Below are positions 23,559 to 33,324 of a stretch of DNA of 53,412 bases, one piece after another. The stretch is taken from contig JAGOPV010000005.1 in assembly GCA_017991775.1 (NCBI GenBank), positions 1 through 53,412 on the forward strand, written 5' to 3'. The notes under the pieces were generated by a model. That model had not been told where the DNA came from. It searched no databases and saw only the letters and a list, made by a program, of their open reading frames with translations. This stretch comes from Candidatus Levyibacteriota bacterium. Lineage in GTDB: Bacteria > Patescibacteriota > Microgenomatia > Levybacterales > UBA12049. The first letter of the stretch is position 1. The number at the start of each line of letters is the position of its first letter. A program made the position numbers and the translations under genes.

Positions 23559-25265
23559 ATGAGTCGAACACAAATCTTCACTACCCTCATTGGATGCTTC
23601 CTTCTAACCATCCTCTTTTTTCATCCAATTCAAGCCTTTAACCAAGATCTTGGCCGACATATACTTATTGGCAACATCATTGTCTCAACCAAATCTATTC
23701 CAGACACCAATCTCCTCTCATATACCTATCCTACTTTTCCATTTATAAATCACCACTACTTTGCAGAGATAGTCTATTCAGTAGCCAACAACCTTGGTGG
23801 CCCAACATTACTTTTCCTCATAACACTCGCCTCAATCCTTACGACATTTCTTCTCCTTGTTCTTCACCATAAGACAAATACGCTTAGCCTTCTCGTAGCT
23901 ACACTTTTCTTTCTAGGAATTCTGGGCGACAGGATCGAGATTCGCCCTGAGATTTTTAGCTACCTATTTCTGAGCATATTTATCACTATTCTTTTTAAAA
24001 ATAGAGGCAAGCCAACAAAGCTCCTCTACTTGCTTCCACTCGTTCAAATCATCTGGGCAAATACTCATATCTACTTCCCACTTGGACTTGCCACAATTGG
24101 ACTTTTCTTTCTAGATAGCTTATTCAGTCACAGAAAAAATCTTTTAGACAAAAAGCTCTTAGGCATCGCATTCATAACAGCTCTCTGTGCGCTTGTCATG
24201 ATGATTAACCCACACGGAATAAAAGGCGCTCTCTATCCATTCTCAATAATGAATAGCTATGGCTACTCGATTGAAGAGAATCAAACACCCTTTCTCCTGA
24301 TGTCCCTAGGCATGCAGAAAGCTTCCTTGCCATACCTATTTATACTTCAGACTATTATCCTTCTTGGACTTTTTATTCAAAGAAAAAAGGCTCGACTGAT
24401 CGACTATCTTCTCCTCATTTTTTTCACCTATCTTAGCTTTAGCGCTGTTCGCAACATTCCACTTTTTGGAATAGCATTACTACCAACATCTCTCTACCTC
24501 TTCAATCAATTCTTCAACCGAGATGTCTTCACGAAAAAGATGTCAAATGTCTTTGCGATATGCCTAATCGTCGCACTCTTATTCCAGATGTATTCCTTCA
24601 TCCACAAAAATAGTTTTGGACTAGAAGTTCCTGAGACTAGCAAAAAGGCAGCTGACTTTTTTATCTCACAACATATTAAAGGTCCTATTTTTAATAATTT
24701 TGATATTGGCAGCTATCTCGCCTATCGCTTCTATCCAAATGAAAAAGTCTTTATTGATGGTAGGCCTGAAGCATATCCCGCTGACTTCATTCAAAAAACG
24801 TATATCCCTATGCAGCAAGACCCATCACTTTTCCAAAAAATATCGGATCGCTATCGTTTCAACGCCATCTTTTTTACTCACACAGATCAGACTCCTTGGG
24901 GCAGAGCCTTTGTCGCTTCAATTATGCAGGACAAAAACTTTATCCCAATTTATCTTGATCAAGATAATCTTGTTCTTATAAAAGATGTGCCCTCTAACAA
25001 AGAGATTATTAAGAGGTATGGCCTGTCGCAAACAACAACTCCCCTCTCGTATTCTCGTGCGCCAAGCGAGGAAGACCTTAAAAAGGCCGCGAATTTTTAT
25101 GGCATTGTGAATCAACAAGCTGGTCTGATTGATACACTCACAACGCTCGTGAACAGATACCCAAATAACTGTGAGTATCTTCGATATCTTCTCCCTGTCC
25201 TTGCGCAAAATCAAAGCCCAACAATGGCACTTTACCAGGATCGCTACCAGACACAGTGCCAATAA
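23559..25265 (+). CDS. Polytopic membrane protein, possible GT-C-type glycosyltransferase
   Basis: 568 residues starting just after the serine hydrolase stop. About ten hydrophobic helices fill residues 5-345, and a soluble extracytoplasmic domain of about 200 residues follows. An early loop reads NQDLGRHILIGNIIVSTKSI then PDTNLLSYTYP, resembling the acidic first loop of GT-C sugar transferases that use lipid-linked donors. The soluble part has IFNNFDIGSYLAYRFYP and VFIDGRPEAYP, seen in related large membrane proteins of unknown function. The substrate is unknown. Close spacing suggests co-transcription with the serine hydrolase. Confidence 0.75.
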   Translation: MSRTQIFTTLIGCFLLTILFFHPIQAFNQDLGRHILIGNIIVSTKSIPDTNLLSYTYPTFPFINHHYFAEIVYSVANNLGGPTLLFLITLASILTTFLLLVLHHKTNTLSLLVATLFFLGILGDRIEIRPEIFSYLFLSIFITILFKNRGKPTKLLYLLPLVQIIWANTHIYFPLGLATIGLFFLDSLFSHRKNLLDKKLLGIAFITALCALVMMINPHGIKGALYPFSIMNSYGYSIEENQTPFLLMSLGMQKASLPYLFILQTIILLGLFIQRKKARLIDYLLLIFFTYLSFSAVRNIPLFGIALLPTSLYLFNQFFNRDVFTKKMSNVFAICLIVALLFQMYSFIHKNSFGLEVPETSKKAADFFISQHIKGPIFNNFDIGSYLAYRFYPNEKVFIDGRPEAYPADFIQKTYIPMQQDPSLFQKISDRYRFNAIFFTHTDQTPWGRAFVASIMQDKNFIPIYLDQDNLVLIKDVPSNKEIIKRYGLSQTTTPLSYSRAPSEEDLKKAANFYGIVNQQAGLIDTLTTLVNRYPNNCEYLRYLLPVLAQNQSPTMALYQDRYQTQCQ

Positions 25266-25285
25266 ATTTGCTAAGATAGATATCT

Positions 25286-27631
25286 ATGGAATATTCAGGA
25301 CTTAGTAGTGAAAAAGCTCGACAACTTTTACACGAGAATGGCCCGAATGAGATAGATGCCTCTGAAAAACGGAGCCCCATTACCCTCTTTCTCTCGCAGT
25401 TCCCCACTTTTCTTAATGGAATTCTAGCAATCGCAGCACTCCTTTCACTCTTTCTCACTCATTTTATTGATGGTATCTTTATCGCTGGCACAATCCTACT
25501 TAATGGACTCCTAGGGTTTTTACAGGAATACAAAGCAGAAAAATCTCTCGAGAAACTTAAAGAATATACTGACACGCTCATCAGGGTGAGACGGGATGGA
25601 AAAGTTCAAGAAATTTCCCCTGCTCTGCTTGTGCCTGGCGATATTGTCATTCTATCTGAAGGTGATCGAGTTCCAGCGGACGGGACCCTTCATGAAGTAA
25701 CTTCGCTTGAAATTGACGAGGCAATACTGACAGGAGAATCAATGCCACTGCGAAAAAACTCAAAGGACCTTTGCTTTGCAGGCACACTTGTCATAAAAGG
25801 ACGAGGCATTATGGAGATAGTGACGACTGGTAACAAGACTCGCTTTGGCAATATTGCAACTACGCTTGCCTCCCTCAAACAAGAGAAGACACCATTGCAA
25901 AAACAGCTTGCGACACTTGGCAAATATCTTTCATTTATGGCAATTGGCGTCGCTCTCCTACTAATCCCGATTGGTATCTTTCAAAAATTTGAGCTAACAG
26001 AGATTCTCCTGATCACTGCAAGCATTGCAATTGCTGCAGTTCCTGAAGGGCTACCAGCTGTTGTGACTATCGCACTTGCAATCGGGACGAACCGCCTCGC
26101 TAGAAGAAGAGCAATTGTGCGACAAATGCCAGCAGTTGAGTCTTTAGGATCTGTCCAGTATATTCTTGTCGACAAGACTGGCACACTCACACAAAACAGC
26201 ATGGAGGTCAAAGCCTCCTCATATAAAAAGGAGGATTTGGCACATCTCCTTCAGTCCTGCATCCTTGGAAATACGGCAACATTGATAGATAAAGAGCAAG
26301 GTGTGCCAGAGATCGTTGGTGATAAAACAGACGGAGCGCTTCTCCTTTGGGCAAAGTCTCAGAAGCAGCCTGCGCTAGTAGGAAAGGTTATCGATGAATT
26401 TGTCTTTGATTCAGATAGCAAGACTGTCACAACAGTTTGGGATGACGGCAAAACTCAGCATGTTTTTGTCAGAGGTGCTCCTGAGTCAATTTTGGCAAAA
26501 AGCACACTATCTAAAACTCAGCAAGCTGCTGTTGAAGAAGAATTCGCATCATTTGCCAGAAAAGGTCTGCGCGTCATCGCATTTGCACACAAAACCACTG
26601 GCAAAACGAAAATCACACGTGAGGAACAAGAAAAAGACCTCACTTTCCTAGGCTTTGTTGGACTTTATGACCCTCCCCGCACCGAAGTCGCCCAAGCTAT
26701 AAAAGATGCTCACAGCGCAGGTATCACCACCATCATGGTTACGGGTGACAATAAAGTAACCGCCCTTGCGATCGCTAAAGAAATTGGCCTGCTTGAGAAT
26801 GATGAGGGAGTGATCACGGGAGACGAACTAGCAAAACTATCTGATGAAGAACTCCTTTCTGCTCTTGGGAAGATACGTATCTTTGCTCGCTCAGAGCCGC
26901 AGGACAAGCTTCGCATTACTACAATTCTTCAAAAGGCTGGGATGGTCGTAGGAGTAACTGGTGATGGCGTTAATGATGCGCTCGCTCTTAAAAAGGCTAG
27001 CGTTGGAGTTGCGATGGGCAAAATGGGGACAGATGTGGCTAAAGAAGCAAGCGATATTGTACTTACTGATGACAACTTCTCTACTCTTATAAAAGCTATT
27101 GATGAAGGTCGAGCTATCTACCACAACATTGTGAACTCAATTGTCTACCTACTTACAAGCAACCTCTCAGAGATCATGCTCGTGCTCCTCTCTACCCTCT
27201 TTGGTCTACCTAGTGTTCTTCTACCGACTCAGATTCTCTGGATTAATCTTGTCACAGATACTTTCCCTGCAATCGCGCTTGCAACAGACACATCTATGAA
27301 GGGAATGCTGAAGAAGAAACCTCGCAATCCAAATGAACCAATACTCACAGGCAGAAGAATTCTTTTTGTCCTCGCAGTTGGCGCTGGGATCGCTGGAGCA
27401 CTTACTGGGCTTTACCATATCCTACTTGGGACAACTACGCCCACTATAGCAAGGACAATCATCTTTACAGGCTTAGTTATCTCACACATGGCTCTAGCCG
27501 TCATTATGAGAGGACAATCAGTCTTCACCATGAAAAAATTCTTCCTTGGGACAATTGTGATCAGCATCGCTATCCAAGTGGGAATTTCTTTTGTCCCATT
27601 CTTCCAAGATCTCTTTAGGATTGGCTTCTAG
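25286..27631 (+). CDS. P-type cation-transporting ATPase, calcium-pump type
   Basis: 781 residues, short for a type II pump. It exports a cation, probably Ca2+, using ATP. The N-terminal cation ATPase domain is followed by the actuator motif LTGESMPL. The phosphorylation site is DKTGTLTQN, the M4 site PEGLPAVVT contains the ion-binding Glu, and the hinge is [12 protein letters not shown]. In M5 TSNLSEIM and in M6 [15 protein letters not shown] the Asn, Glu and Asp ligands of calcium pumps are kept. The start follows the extended -10 TGCTAAGAT by eight bases. Confidence 0.94.
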   Translation: MEYSGLSSEKARQLLHENGPNEIDASEKRSPITLFLSQFPTFLNGILAIAALLSLFLTHFIDGIFIAGTILLNGLLGFLQEYKAEKSLEKLKEYTDTLIRVRRDGKVQEISPALLVPGDIVILSEGDRVPADGTLHEVTSLEIDEAILTGESMPLRKNSKDLCFAGTLVIKGRGIMEIVTTGNKTRFGNIATTLASLKQEKTPLQKQLATLGKYLSFMAIGVALLLIPIGIFQKFELTEILLITASIAIAAVPEGLPAVVTIALAIGTNRLARRRAIVRQMPAVESLGSVQYILVDKTGTLTQNSMEVKASSYKKEDLAHLLQSCILGNTATLIDKEQGVPEIVGDKTDGALLLWAKSQKQPALVGKVIDEFVFDSDSKTVTTVWDDGKTQHVFVRGAPESILAKSTLSKTQQAAVEEEFASFARKGLRVIAFAHKTTGKTKITREEQEKDLTFLGFVGLYDPPRTEVAQAIKDAHSAGITTIMVTGDNKVTALAIAKEIGLLENDEGVITGDELAKLSDEELLSALGKIRIFARSEPQDKLRITTILQKAGMVVGVTGDGVNDALALKKASVGVAMGKMGTDVAKEASDIVLTDDNFSTLIKAIDEGRAIYHNIVNSIVYLLTSNLSEIMLVLLSTLFGLPSVLLPTQILWINLVTDTFPAIALATDTSMKGMLKKKPRNPNEPILTGRRILFVLAVGAGIAGALTGLYHILLGTTTPTIARTIIFTGLVISHMALAVIMRGQSVFTMKKFFLGTIVISIAIQVGISFVPFFQDLFRIGF

Positions 27632-28662
27632 ACGAGCTCTACCTGTTCTGCATGAGGATTATGAACTCCAAGATGCGAATATGCATGAGGCGTCACCACT
27701 CTTCCCCGAGAGGATCTCTTTATAAAGCCAATCTGAAGCAGGTATGGCTCAACCATGTCTTCCAATGTACCTATATCCTCAGAAATAGTTGAGGCAATCG
27801 TCTCAATTCCAACAGGCCCTCCTCCATGCTTCTCCATTATTGCCAGCAAATACTTCTTATCAAGTGGGTCAAGACCTTTATCGTCAATCTCCAAAAGGCT
27901 GAGAGCGCTATCAGTGATATCTTTGGTGATCTTGCCATCTGTGTGAACCTGGGCATAATCACGTACTCTTTTTAAGAGCTTGAGTGAAATACGCGGAGTA
28001 CCTCGAGCACGCAGAGCGATCTCCCTCACACTCTCGTCGTCAATAACAACCGAGAGCTTCTCCGCAGCCTTTCTGATGATGACACCTAGTTCATCATGAT
28101 CATAAAAATTAAGGCGGTGAATAACTCCAAAGCGATCTCGAAGTGGAGCAGACAAAAGCCCAGCTCTCGTCGTAGCACCAACGATTGTGAATTGCGGGAG
28201 CTCTAGTCGCATCGTGCGCGCGGATGGACCCTTGCCCAAGATGATATCGAGGGCATAGTCTTCCATTGCAGGATAGAGAGTCTCTTCAACATGTTTATTC
28301 AGTCTATGGATTTCATCAATAAAGAGGATATCTCCTGCCTCAAGATTAGTAAGGATCGAGGCCAAGTCTCCAGCGCGCTCAATAGCTGGGCCTGAGGTAA
28401 CCCTGATATTACTCCCCATCTCACGAGCAATGATATGGGAGAGTGTTGTCTTCCCAAGTCCAGGAGGACCGTAAAGCAAGACGTGCTCAAGCGCCTCTGA
28501 TCTTTTCTTTGCAGCAGATATAGCAATCTTTATCGACTTCTTAATGGAGACCTGTCCTTCAAACTCTGACCAGTTAGCTGCGCGAAGTGACACGAGCACA
28601 TGCTCTTCTTCTTGCGTTAACTCTTCCTCTTTTATGACGGTCTTTTCTCCTTTTTTTGTCAT
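27628..28662 (-). CDS. ruvB: Holliday junction branch migration ATPase RuvB
   Basis: 344 residues. Hexameric AAA+ motor that drives RuvA-bound Holliday junctions. Walker A is [15 protein letters not shown], Walker B is [11 protein letters not shown], sensor 1 is [21 protein letters not shown], and the winged-helix end contains [19 protein letters not shown]. Its start overlaps the ruvA stop by four bases. It converges with the P-type ATPase, sharing four bases. Confidence 0.97.
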   Translation of the reverse strand: MTKKGEKTVIKEEELTQEEEHVLVSLRAANWSEFEGQVSIKKSIKIAISAAKKRSEALEHVLLYGPPGLGKTTLSHIIAREMGSNIRVTSGPAIERAGDLASILTNLEAGDILFIDEIHRLNKHVEETLYPAMEDYALDIILGKGPSARTMRLELPQFTIVGATTRAGLLSAPLRDRFGVIHRLNFYDHDELGVIIRKAAEKLSVVIDDESVREIALRARGTPRISLKLLKRVRDYAQVHTDGKITKDITDSALSLLEIDDKGLDPLDKKYLLAIMEKHGGGPVGIETIASTISEDIGTLEDMVEPYLLQIGFIKRSSRGRVVTPHAYSHLGVHNPHAEQVELV

Positions 28663-29240
28663 GATTTTTTACCCATTTGTTTAAGCGCCAATCGCACGAT
28701 CTCCTCAGTGCTCATCCCTTCTTTTGCAGTTGACGATACTGCCTGCTCTGCCTCACGTAATGTAAGCCCAACGCTCTCAAGCGCACTGATCGCATCCTTC
28801 TCTTGACTTGTCTGTGAATCCGTAAGGTCTAAGTCCTCTACGCCGCCCAATTTGTTCTTTAGCTCAATGATTATCTTCTGACCATTCTTCTTGCCAAGTC
28901 TTGGAACGGATGTAAAAAAAGATACATCTCCAGTCACAACTGCATTTACGATCTGCGATCGAGAACCTACTGAAAAAACACCCAGAGCTGACTTGCATCC
29001 AACACCTGAGACGCTAATGAGCAGTTCAAAGAGTCGAAGATCTTCAGCCTCCTTAAAGCCGTAGAGATCTAGAGCATCTTCTCGAACATAGGTATGAATG
29101 TAAAGGCGAATGTCTTCCTGGAGCGTCAGCCTTTCAAATGAACGAGAGTCGACTAGGACTTTATATCCTACCCCATTAACTTCCACAATAATTGAGGGGA
29201 GAAGTTTTGCGGTAACAGTACCATGAAGCGTGCCTATCAT
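28659..29240 (-). CDS. ruvA: Holliday junction DNA-binding protein RuvA
   Basis: 193 residues. A tetramer that holds the junction and loads RuvB. The N-terminal OB-fold reads [20 protein letters not shown] and [16 protein letters not shown]. Two helix-hairpin-helix units follow: [17 protein letters not shown] and [18 protein letters not shown]. The C-terminal RuvB-binding domain is [20 protein letters not shown]. It lies between ruvC and ruvB in one minus-strand cluster; a TATAAT-like box 13 bases upstream may give it its own promoter. Confidence 0.96.
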   Translation of the reverse strand: MIGTLHGTVTAKLLPSIIVEVNGVGYKVLVDSRSFERLTLQEDIRLYIHTYVREDALDLYGFKEAEDLRLFELLISVSGVGCKSALGVFSVGSRSQIVNAVVTGDVSFFTSVPRLGKKNGQKIIIELKNKLGGVEDLDLTDSQTSQEKDAISALESVGLTLREAEQAVSSTAKEGMSTEEIVRLALKQMGKKS

Positions 29241-29291
29241 AGAGGTATGACCGATTATACGAATCCTAATTCAGTATTGCAAACTCACTTA

Positions 29292-29771
29292 TTACTTCGT
29301 AGCTCTGTGGGTAAATGAGTGCGTTAAGGCGATTGCTAAGGCATCAGTTGTGTCGTCTAGTCGTGGAATCTCACTCAATTTCAAGATGGCTTTGACCATC
29401 TGACCAATTTGATTCTTATCTGCCTTTCCATACCCAGTCACTGCGACCTTTATCTCGCCTGGATTGTACTCAAATACAGGAATCTGTGACTGAGCGGCCA
29501 ATAAAAGCACCACTCCCCTCGCCTGACCCACCATAAATGCAGTTGTGACGTTACGACCAAAAAAGAGCTGTTCAACAGCAAGTGCCTCAGGTCTAAGCTC
29601 ATCTATAACAGCCTTAAGTTGAGAGTACACTTCTTCTATCCTTTTTTCCTCCGGCGTATCTTTATCAGTCTCAATGCACCCATATCTGATTGCTATTTGC
29701 CGATTACTGACAGACTGCACCACTCCCCACCCCAGTCTTCCCAAACCTGGATCTATTCCAATAATACGCAT
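29292..29771 (-). CDS. ruvC: Holliday junction resolvase RuvC
   Basis: 159 residues from ATG 29771, a normal length. It cuts Holliday junctions. The catalytic acids are in GIDPGLGRLGWG, LAVEQLFFG and DDTTDALAIALTH. The segment VSNRQIAIR near residue 20 is encoded by degenerate heptanucleotide units (29687-29714), although it replaces a normal strand of the fold. TATACT lies nine bases before the start. Confidence 0.96.
   Translation of the reverse strand: MRIIGIDPGLGRLGWGVVQSVSNRQIAIRYGCIETDKDTPEEKRIEEVYSQLKAVIDELRPEALAVEQLFFGRNVTTAFMVGQARGVVLLLAAQSQIPVFEYNPGEIKVAVTGYGKADKNQIGQMVKAILKLSEIPRLDDTTDALAIALTHSFTHRATK
29687..29714. repeat. Degenerate heptanucleotide units inside ruvC
   Basis: TGATTGC, TATTTGC, CGATTAC and TGACAGA in series. 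The first matches the mutM unit, and the second is a permuted form of the glycosyltransferase GCCATTT unit with one change. Confidence 0.4.
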
Positions 29772-29809
29772 GTTCAATCTAGTATACCGCATGAGAAAGA
29801 TCCTATAGT

Positions 29810-29838
29810 TTGACTAGACTTGCAAAATATGATAGAGT
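29810..29838 (+). promoter_or_regulatory. Promoter of rplY
   Basis: TTGACT (29810-29815), a 17-bp spacer and TAGAGT (29833-29838). It leaves an untranslated leader of about 28 bases before ATG 29874. Confidence 0.6.
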
Positions 29839-29873
29839 AGCATATTATGGAGTCCTAAGAGACTCGATACGTT

Positions 29874-30572
29874 ATGAAACACCCTATTTTAAATGCAACT
29901 AAGAGAGAAGTTCTCGGAAAGAAAGTAAAAAAACTCCGCAAAGAAGGCATTTTACCAGGCAATGTCTATGGTAAAGAGCTCTCCTCTACTGCGCTTCAAG
30001 TAAGCATGAAAGAATTCACAGATCTCTACAAAGAGGTTGGTGGAAGTGGACTTGTTGACCTCACCATCGATGGTAAGACTAGCCCAGTCCTCATTAAGAG
30101 TGTTCAATTTGAATTCCGCAATCATACTCCTGTTCACGCTGATTTTTTCCAGGTAAATCTTAAAGAGAAGGTCAAAACCATGGTCCCACTTGTTCTCGTT
30201 GGCGAAGCTGTAGCTGTAACAAACAATGTTGGTACACTTCTCCAAACGCTCAATGAAGTCGAGGTAGAAGCGCTTCCAGAGGCATTGCCAGAAAATATTG
30301 AGGTCAATATTGAAGGACTTGCAGAGGTGAATGATCAAATCATGATCAGCGACCTCAAAGCCCCTGAAGGTGTAGCACTTACGACAGATGAATCACAAGT
30401 TGTTGTAAAGATCGCAGAGATCGTAGTTGAGCCAGATCCAGAGCCAGAGGTGACTGAGGGTGAAGAGGGTGCAGCAGCTGAAGGCGAAGCGGGATCTACT
30501 GAAGAATCCGGTGAGGCAAAAGAAGAATCTGATCAGCCAAAGGCTGATGAACAAGAAGCAAAGTCCGAATAA
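29874..30572 (+). CDS. rplY: Large ribosomal subunit protein bL25 (CTC form)
   Basis: 232 residues. Binds 5S rRNA in the large subunit. The N-terminal L25 domain has TKREVLGKKVKKLRKEGILP and GNVYGKELSS. The CTC-type C-terminal beta domain follows (VPLVLVGEAVAVTNNVGTLL, VEVEALPEALPENI). The last 50 residues are an unusually long, very acidic tail of Glu, Ala and Ser, probably disordered. It has its own promoter. It converges with the small membrane-protein gene, with only three bases between stops. Confidence 0.95.
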   Translation: MKHPILNATKREVLGKKVKKLRKEGILPGNVYGKELSSTALQVSMKEFTDLYKEVGGSGLVDLTIDGKTSPVLIKSVQFEFRNHTPVHADFFQVNLKEKVKTMVPLVLVGEAVAVTNNVGTLLQTLNEVEVEALPEALPENIEVNIEGLAEVNDQIMISDLKAPEGVALTTDESQVVVKIAEIVVEPDPEPEVTEGEEGAAAEGEAGSTEESGEAKEESDQPKADEQEAKSE

Positions 30573-30575
30573 CCC

Positions 30576-30947
30576 CTACTTTCCGCTCGGTATTCTAAAT
30601 CCTGGATCGATTCTCAAAAGTTCTCCCATGTATTTCTGGGCTTTGTCAGTCTCTGACAATTTTGCAGCAAGAAGATATGCCCTAAAATAGGCATCTCTAT
30701 AGCCAGGAAATCTTTCAATAACCCCTTCCCAGTACCCCAACTGTTCTTTACTAGCCTCCTTTTGGATACTAGCAACGCGTAATACATACATACTCCTTCC
30801 AAGCTCAAACAGTCTCAGAACTATAAGTATTGAGAGAATGAAACTTATACTTATGATCAATGCATATGCCCATCGCTTTACTGACAATTCGGTAATAAAT
30901 CGTGAAATACTCGGTAATTTAAGATTTGTGTGGAGCGAAAACTTCAT
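30576..30947 (-). CDS. Small membrane protein with TPR-like tail
   Basis: 123 residues from ATG 30947. One membrane helix (WAYALIISISFILSILIVL) sits at about residues 25-45. The C-terminal half (QLGYWEGVIERFPGYRDAYF, LAAKLSETDKAQKYMGELLR) reads like one or two tetratricopeptide-type helical hairpins. It probably faces the outside and may bind another envelope protein. It lies immediately downstream of valS on the same strand. No specific function is recognised. Confidence 0.7.
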   Translation of the reverse strand: MKFSLHTNLKLPSISRFITELSVKRWAYALIISISFILSILIVLRLFELGRSMYVLRVASIQKEASKEQLGYWEGVIERFPGYRDAYFRAYLLAAKLSETDKAQKYMGELLRIDPGFRIPSGK

Positions 30948-30984
30948 TGTTCTATTATACTTCTTTTCAAAATGAGGATGAGGC

Positions 30985-33222
30985 TCAAGAAATTGCGACT
31001 GGCCAGGGCTCAATCATGATCGACTCATGTGCCCCAGGCATCTTAAGATAGATTTCCTCAGTTACAAATGGCATAAATGGATGAAGCAGCGTTAAGAGTG
31101 AAGCTAATATAGACTGTATAACGCTAAGGGAATTCTCGTCTGCCCTTCCCTTCACCTCTTCGATATATTTGTCCGCAAATTCATGCCATATGAACTCGTA
31201 GAGTCGTTCAGCTGCCAAATTGAACTGATAACTATCAATATAGCTTGTGATTTGCTCTGAGACCTCTCTGGTCTTTTTCACCCACTCTTTATCTGCCTGA
31301 TGATCAGCAAATGTCTCAAGATCACCTAACTGTACCAACTGTCCATCTACCCCAAGCTCGCTTCTCTTCATCTCCAAAAATCTAGCCATGTTCCATAATT
31401 TATTTGTGAATTTACGCGCAGCTTCGAGCTTTGGATATGACATCGCCTGATCATTACCAAGACCAGTTCCATATATAAGCGCAAATCGAACCGCATCAGC
31501 CCCATATTCATCGGCAACTTCAAGAGGATTAACAACGTTACCCTTACTCTTACTCATTTTCTTACCCAAAGGATCATTCACGATTCCATGCAAAATCACA
31601 TCTTTGAAAGGAATCAGTTCTTCTTTATAGAGTCCCATCATTATCATACGAGATACCCAGAAAAAGAGGATGTCTCGACCAGTCTCCATAACGCTTGTTG
31701 GATAGAACTTATCAAAATCGCTTTTTTGAGCAGTCTGAAGCGTAACATAGGGCCACTGAGCAGATGAGAACCATGTATCAAAAGTGTCGGTCTCTGGCAA
31801 ATAGCTCCTGCCCTCAGCCTTATCTTCTTCAAAGACGGCCTTAGCACTGATATCTGCTACAACTCTTTGCAAGCCTGCAGTAATTTCTGCCTGAGAGATA
31901 CCCTTCTCTAGAAGATTTGAGAGCCTACCACTCTGTAGCCCATTAGAAGAATCAATAAACGTTACGGTAAACAAGCTTGGATCTTCAACCTCGTACCAAA
32001 CTGGAATCTGAATACCCCAGACATTCTGTCTTGAGATGTTCCAATCACGAAGATTGTTGTACCAACTCTCCAAAACTGGAGTAAAGTTCTTGGGATAGAT
32101 CTCTATCTCTTTCTCAGAAATCGCTTTGAGTCCTTTTTCAGCTAATGGCTTGATCTTAAGATACCACTGCTCAAGGGGCAATGGCTCAAGCACAGTCTTA
32201 CACTTATAGCAAAGACCGACTCTATGCATGTATGTCTCGTCGATCTTTTCAATCAACCCCTTCTCTTGCATCTCCTCAACAACTGCCTTTCGAGCCTGCT
32301 TTACATAGAGACCTGCAAATTTACCTGCGTGCTCATTCATCTTCCCATCAAATCCAATAACTTGCTTAAGTGGCAGATTATGCCTCTTTGAGACTTCAAA
32401 ATCATTAAAGTCATGAGCTGGCGTGATCTTGACTACTCCAGTTCCAAACTCTGGATCTACCATGTCATCTCCAACAACTGTGATCTTGGCTGGACCCAGA
32501 ACTGTCTCAATATCTAAAGTTTTACCAATGTATTGAGCATAGCGTGAATCATTTGGATTAACAGCAACACCTGTATCACCAAATTTCGTTTCAGGTCGAG
32601 TGGTAGCAAGAACGAGTGGACCATACTTTATATAATAAAGTGGGTCCTGGCGCTCTTCATGAAGCACTTCAAGATCTGAAAAGGATGTGCCATCTCTTGT
32701 GCAGTAATTCACGAGACGATAGTCTCTATATGCTAGCCCATCCTTATAGAGCTTTTTAAACGTTTGGTTCACAATCTCAACAACATCGCTATCTAGTGTA
32801 AATTTCTCACGAGACCAATCAAGCGAAAAGCCAAGTCTCTTAAGTTGCCCCTGAATGCCTCCCCTATTTTGCTGAACATAGTCCCAGATCCTTTGATATA
32901 GCTCTGCTCTCGTAAAATCAAAACGTGATTTGCCTTCTTCTTGAAGTTTTTTCTCGTATACAAACTGTGTTTCGGTACCCGCATGGTCAGTGCCAGGCAG
33001 CCAAAGCGCTGCATCCCCTTTCATGCGATGATATCTGATCAAAATATCTTCAATGACAAACATTGCATGACCAAAGTGAAGTGAGCCATTAGCATTTGGT
33101 GGCGGAAGAATGATCGTGAATGGCCTACCATCTGGATGAATCTCGGGCTTAAAGTATCCACTATCCTCCCATCTTTGATAGTGTTTTGCCTCGGCTGTCT
33201 TGTGATCGTATACTTTGTCCAT
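30985..33222 (-). CDS. valS: Valyl-tRNA synthetase
   Basis: 745 residues, about 200 shorter than the E. coli enzyme. It charges tRNA-Val and edits mischarged Thr. HIGH is HFGH at residues 49-52 (PPPNANGSLHFGHAMF), and KMSKS is near residue 557 (KKMSKSKGNVVNP). The editing domain (LATTRPETKFGDTGVAVNP) and ITPAHDFNDFEV are kept. The C-terminal coiled-coil arm of larger ValRS enzymes is missing, as in other small genomes. It starts seven bases after an extended -10. Confidence 0.97.
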   Translation of the reverse strand: MDKVYDHKTAEAKHYQRWEDSGYFKPEIHPDGRPFTIILPPPNANGSLHFGHAMFVIEDILIRYHRMKGDAALWLPGTDHAGTETQFVYEKKLQEEGKSRFDFTRAELYQRIWDYVQQNRGGIQGQLKRLGFSLDWSREKFTLDSDVVEIVNQTFKKLYKDGLAYRDYRLVNYCTRDGTSFSDLEVLHEERQDPLYYIKYGPLVLATTRPETKFGDTGVAVNPNDSRYAQYIGKTLDIETVLGPAKITVVGDDMVDPEFGTGVVKITPAHDFNDFEVSKRHNLPLKQVIGFDGKMNEHAGKFAGLYVKQARKAVVEEMQEKGLIEKIDETYMHRVGLCYKCKTVLEPLPLEQWYLKIKPLAEKGLKAISEKEIEIYPKNFTPVLESWYNNLRDWNISRQNVWGIQIPVWYEVEDPSLFTVTFIDSSNGLQSGRLSNLLEKGISQAEITAGLQRVVADISAKAVFEEDKAEGRSYLPETDTFDTWFSSAQWPYVTLQTAQKSDFDKFYPTSVMETGRDILFFWVSRMIMMGLYKEELIPFKDVILHGIVNDPLGKKMSKSKGNVVNPLEVADEYGADAVRFALIYGTGLGNDQAMSYPKLEAARKFTNKLWNMARFLEMKRSELGVDGQLVQLGDLETFADHQADKEWVKKTREVSEQITSYIDSYQFNLAAERLYEFIWHEFADKYIEEVKGRADENSLSVIQSILASLLTLLHPFMPFVTEEIYLKMPGAHESIMIEPWPVAIS

Positions 33223-33229
33223 TGAGTTG

Positions 33230-33238
33230 ATTCTACCA
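33230..33238 (-). promoter_or_regulatory. Extended -10 promoter of valS (predicted leaderless)
   Basis: The minus strand reads TGGTAGAAT, then seven bases, then ATG at 33222. Confidence 0.6.
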
Positions 33239-33308
33239 TAGCCTCAAATTTACTACAATTCGGGATATACGCGTCAATTCCTCGGGAAATAATCTGGATA
33301 CATAGCCA

Positions 33309-33317
33309 TGCTATACT
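33309..33317 (+). promoter_or_regulatory. Extended -10 promoter of the aldolase gene (predicted leaderless)
   Basis: TGCTATACT, then seven bases, then ATG 33325. No Shine-Dalgarno is present. Confidence 0.6.
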
Positions 33318-33324
33318 TGAAAGT

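Noticed and set aside
25690-25923. Antisense frames within the P-type ATPase
   Set aside because: Serine- and valine-rich shadow translations of a strongly conserved gene on the plus strand.
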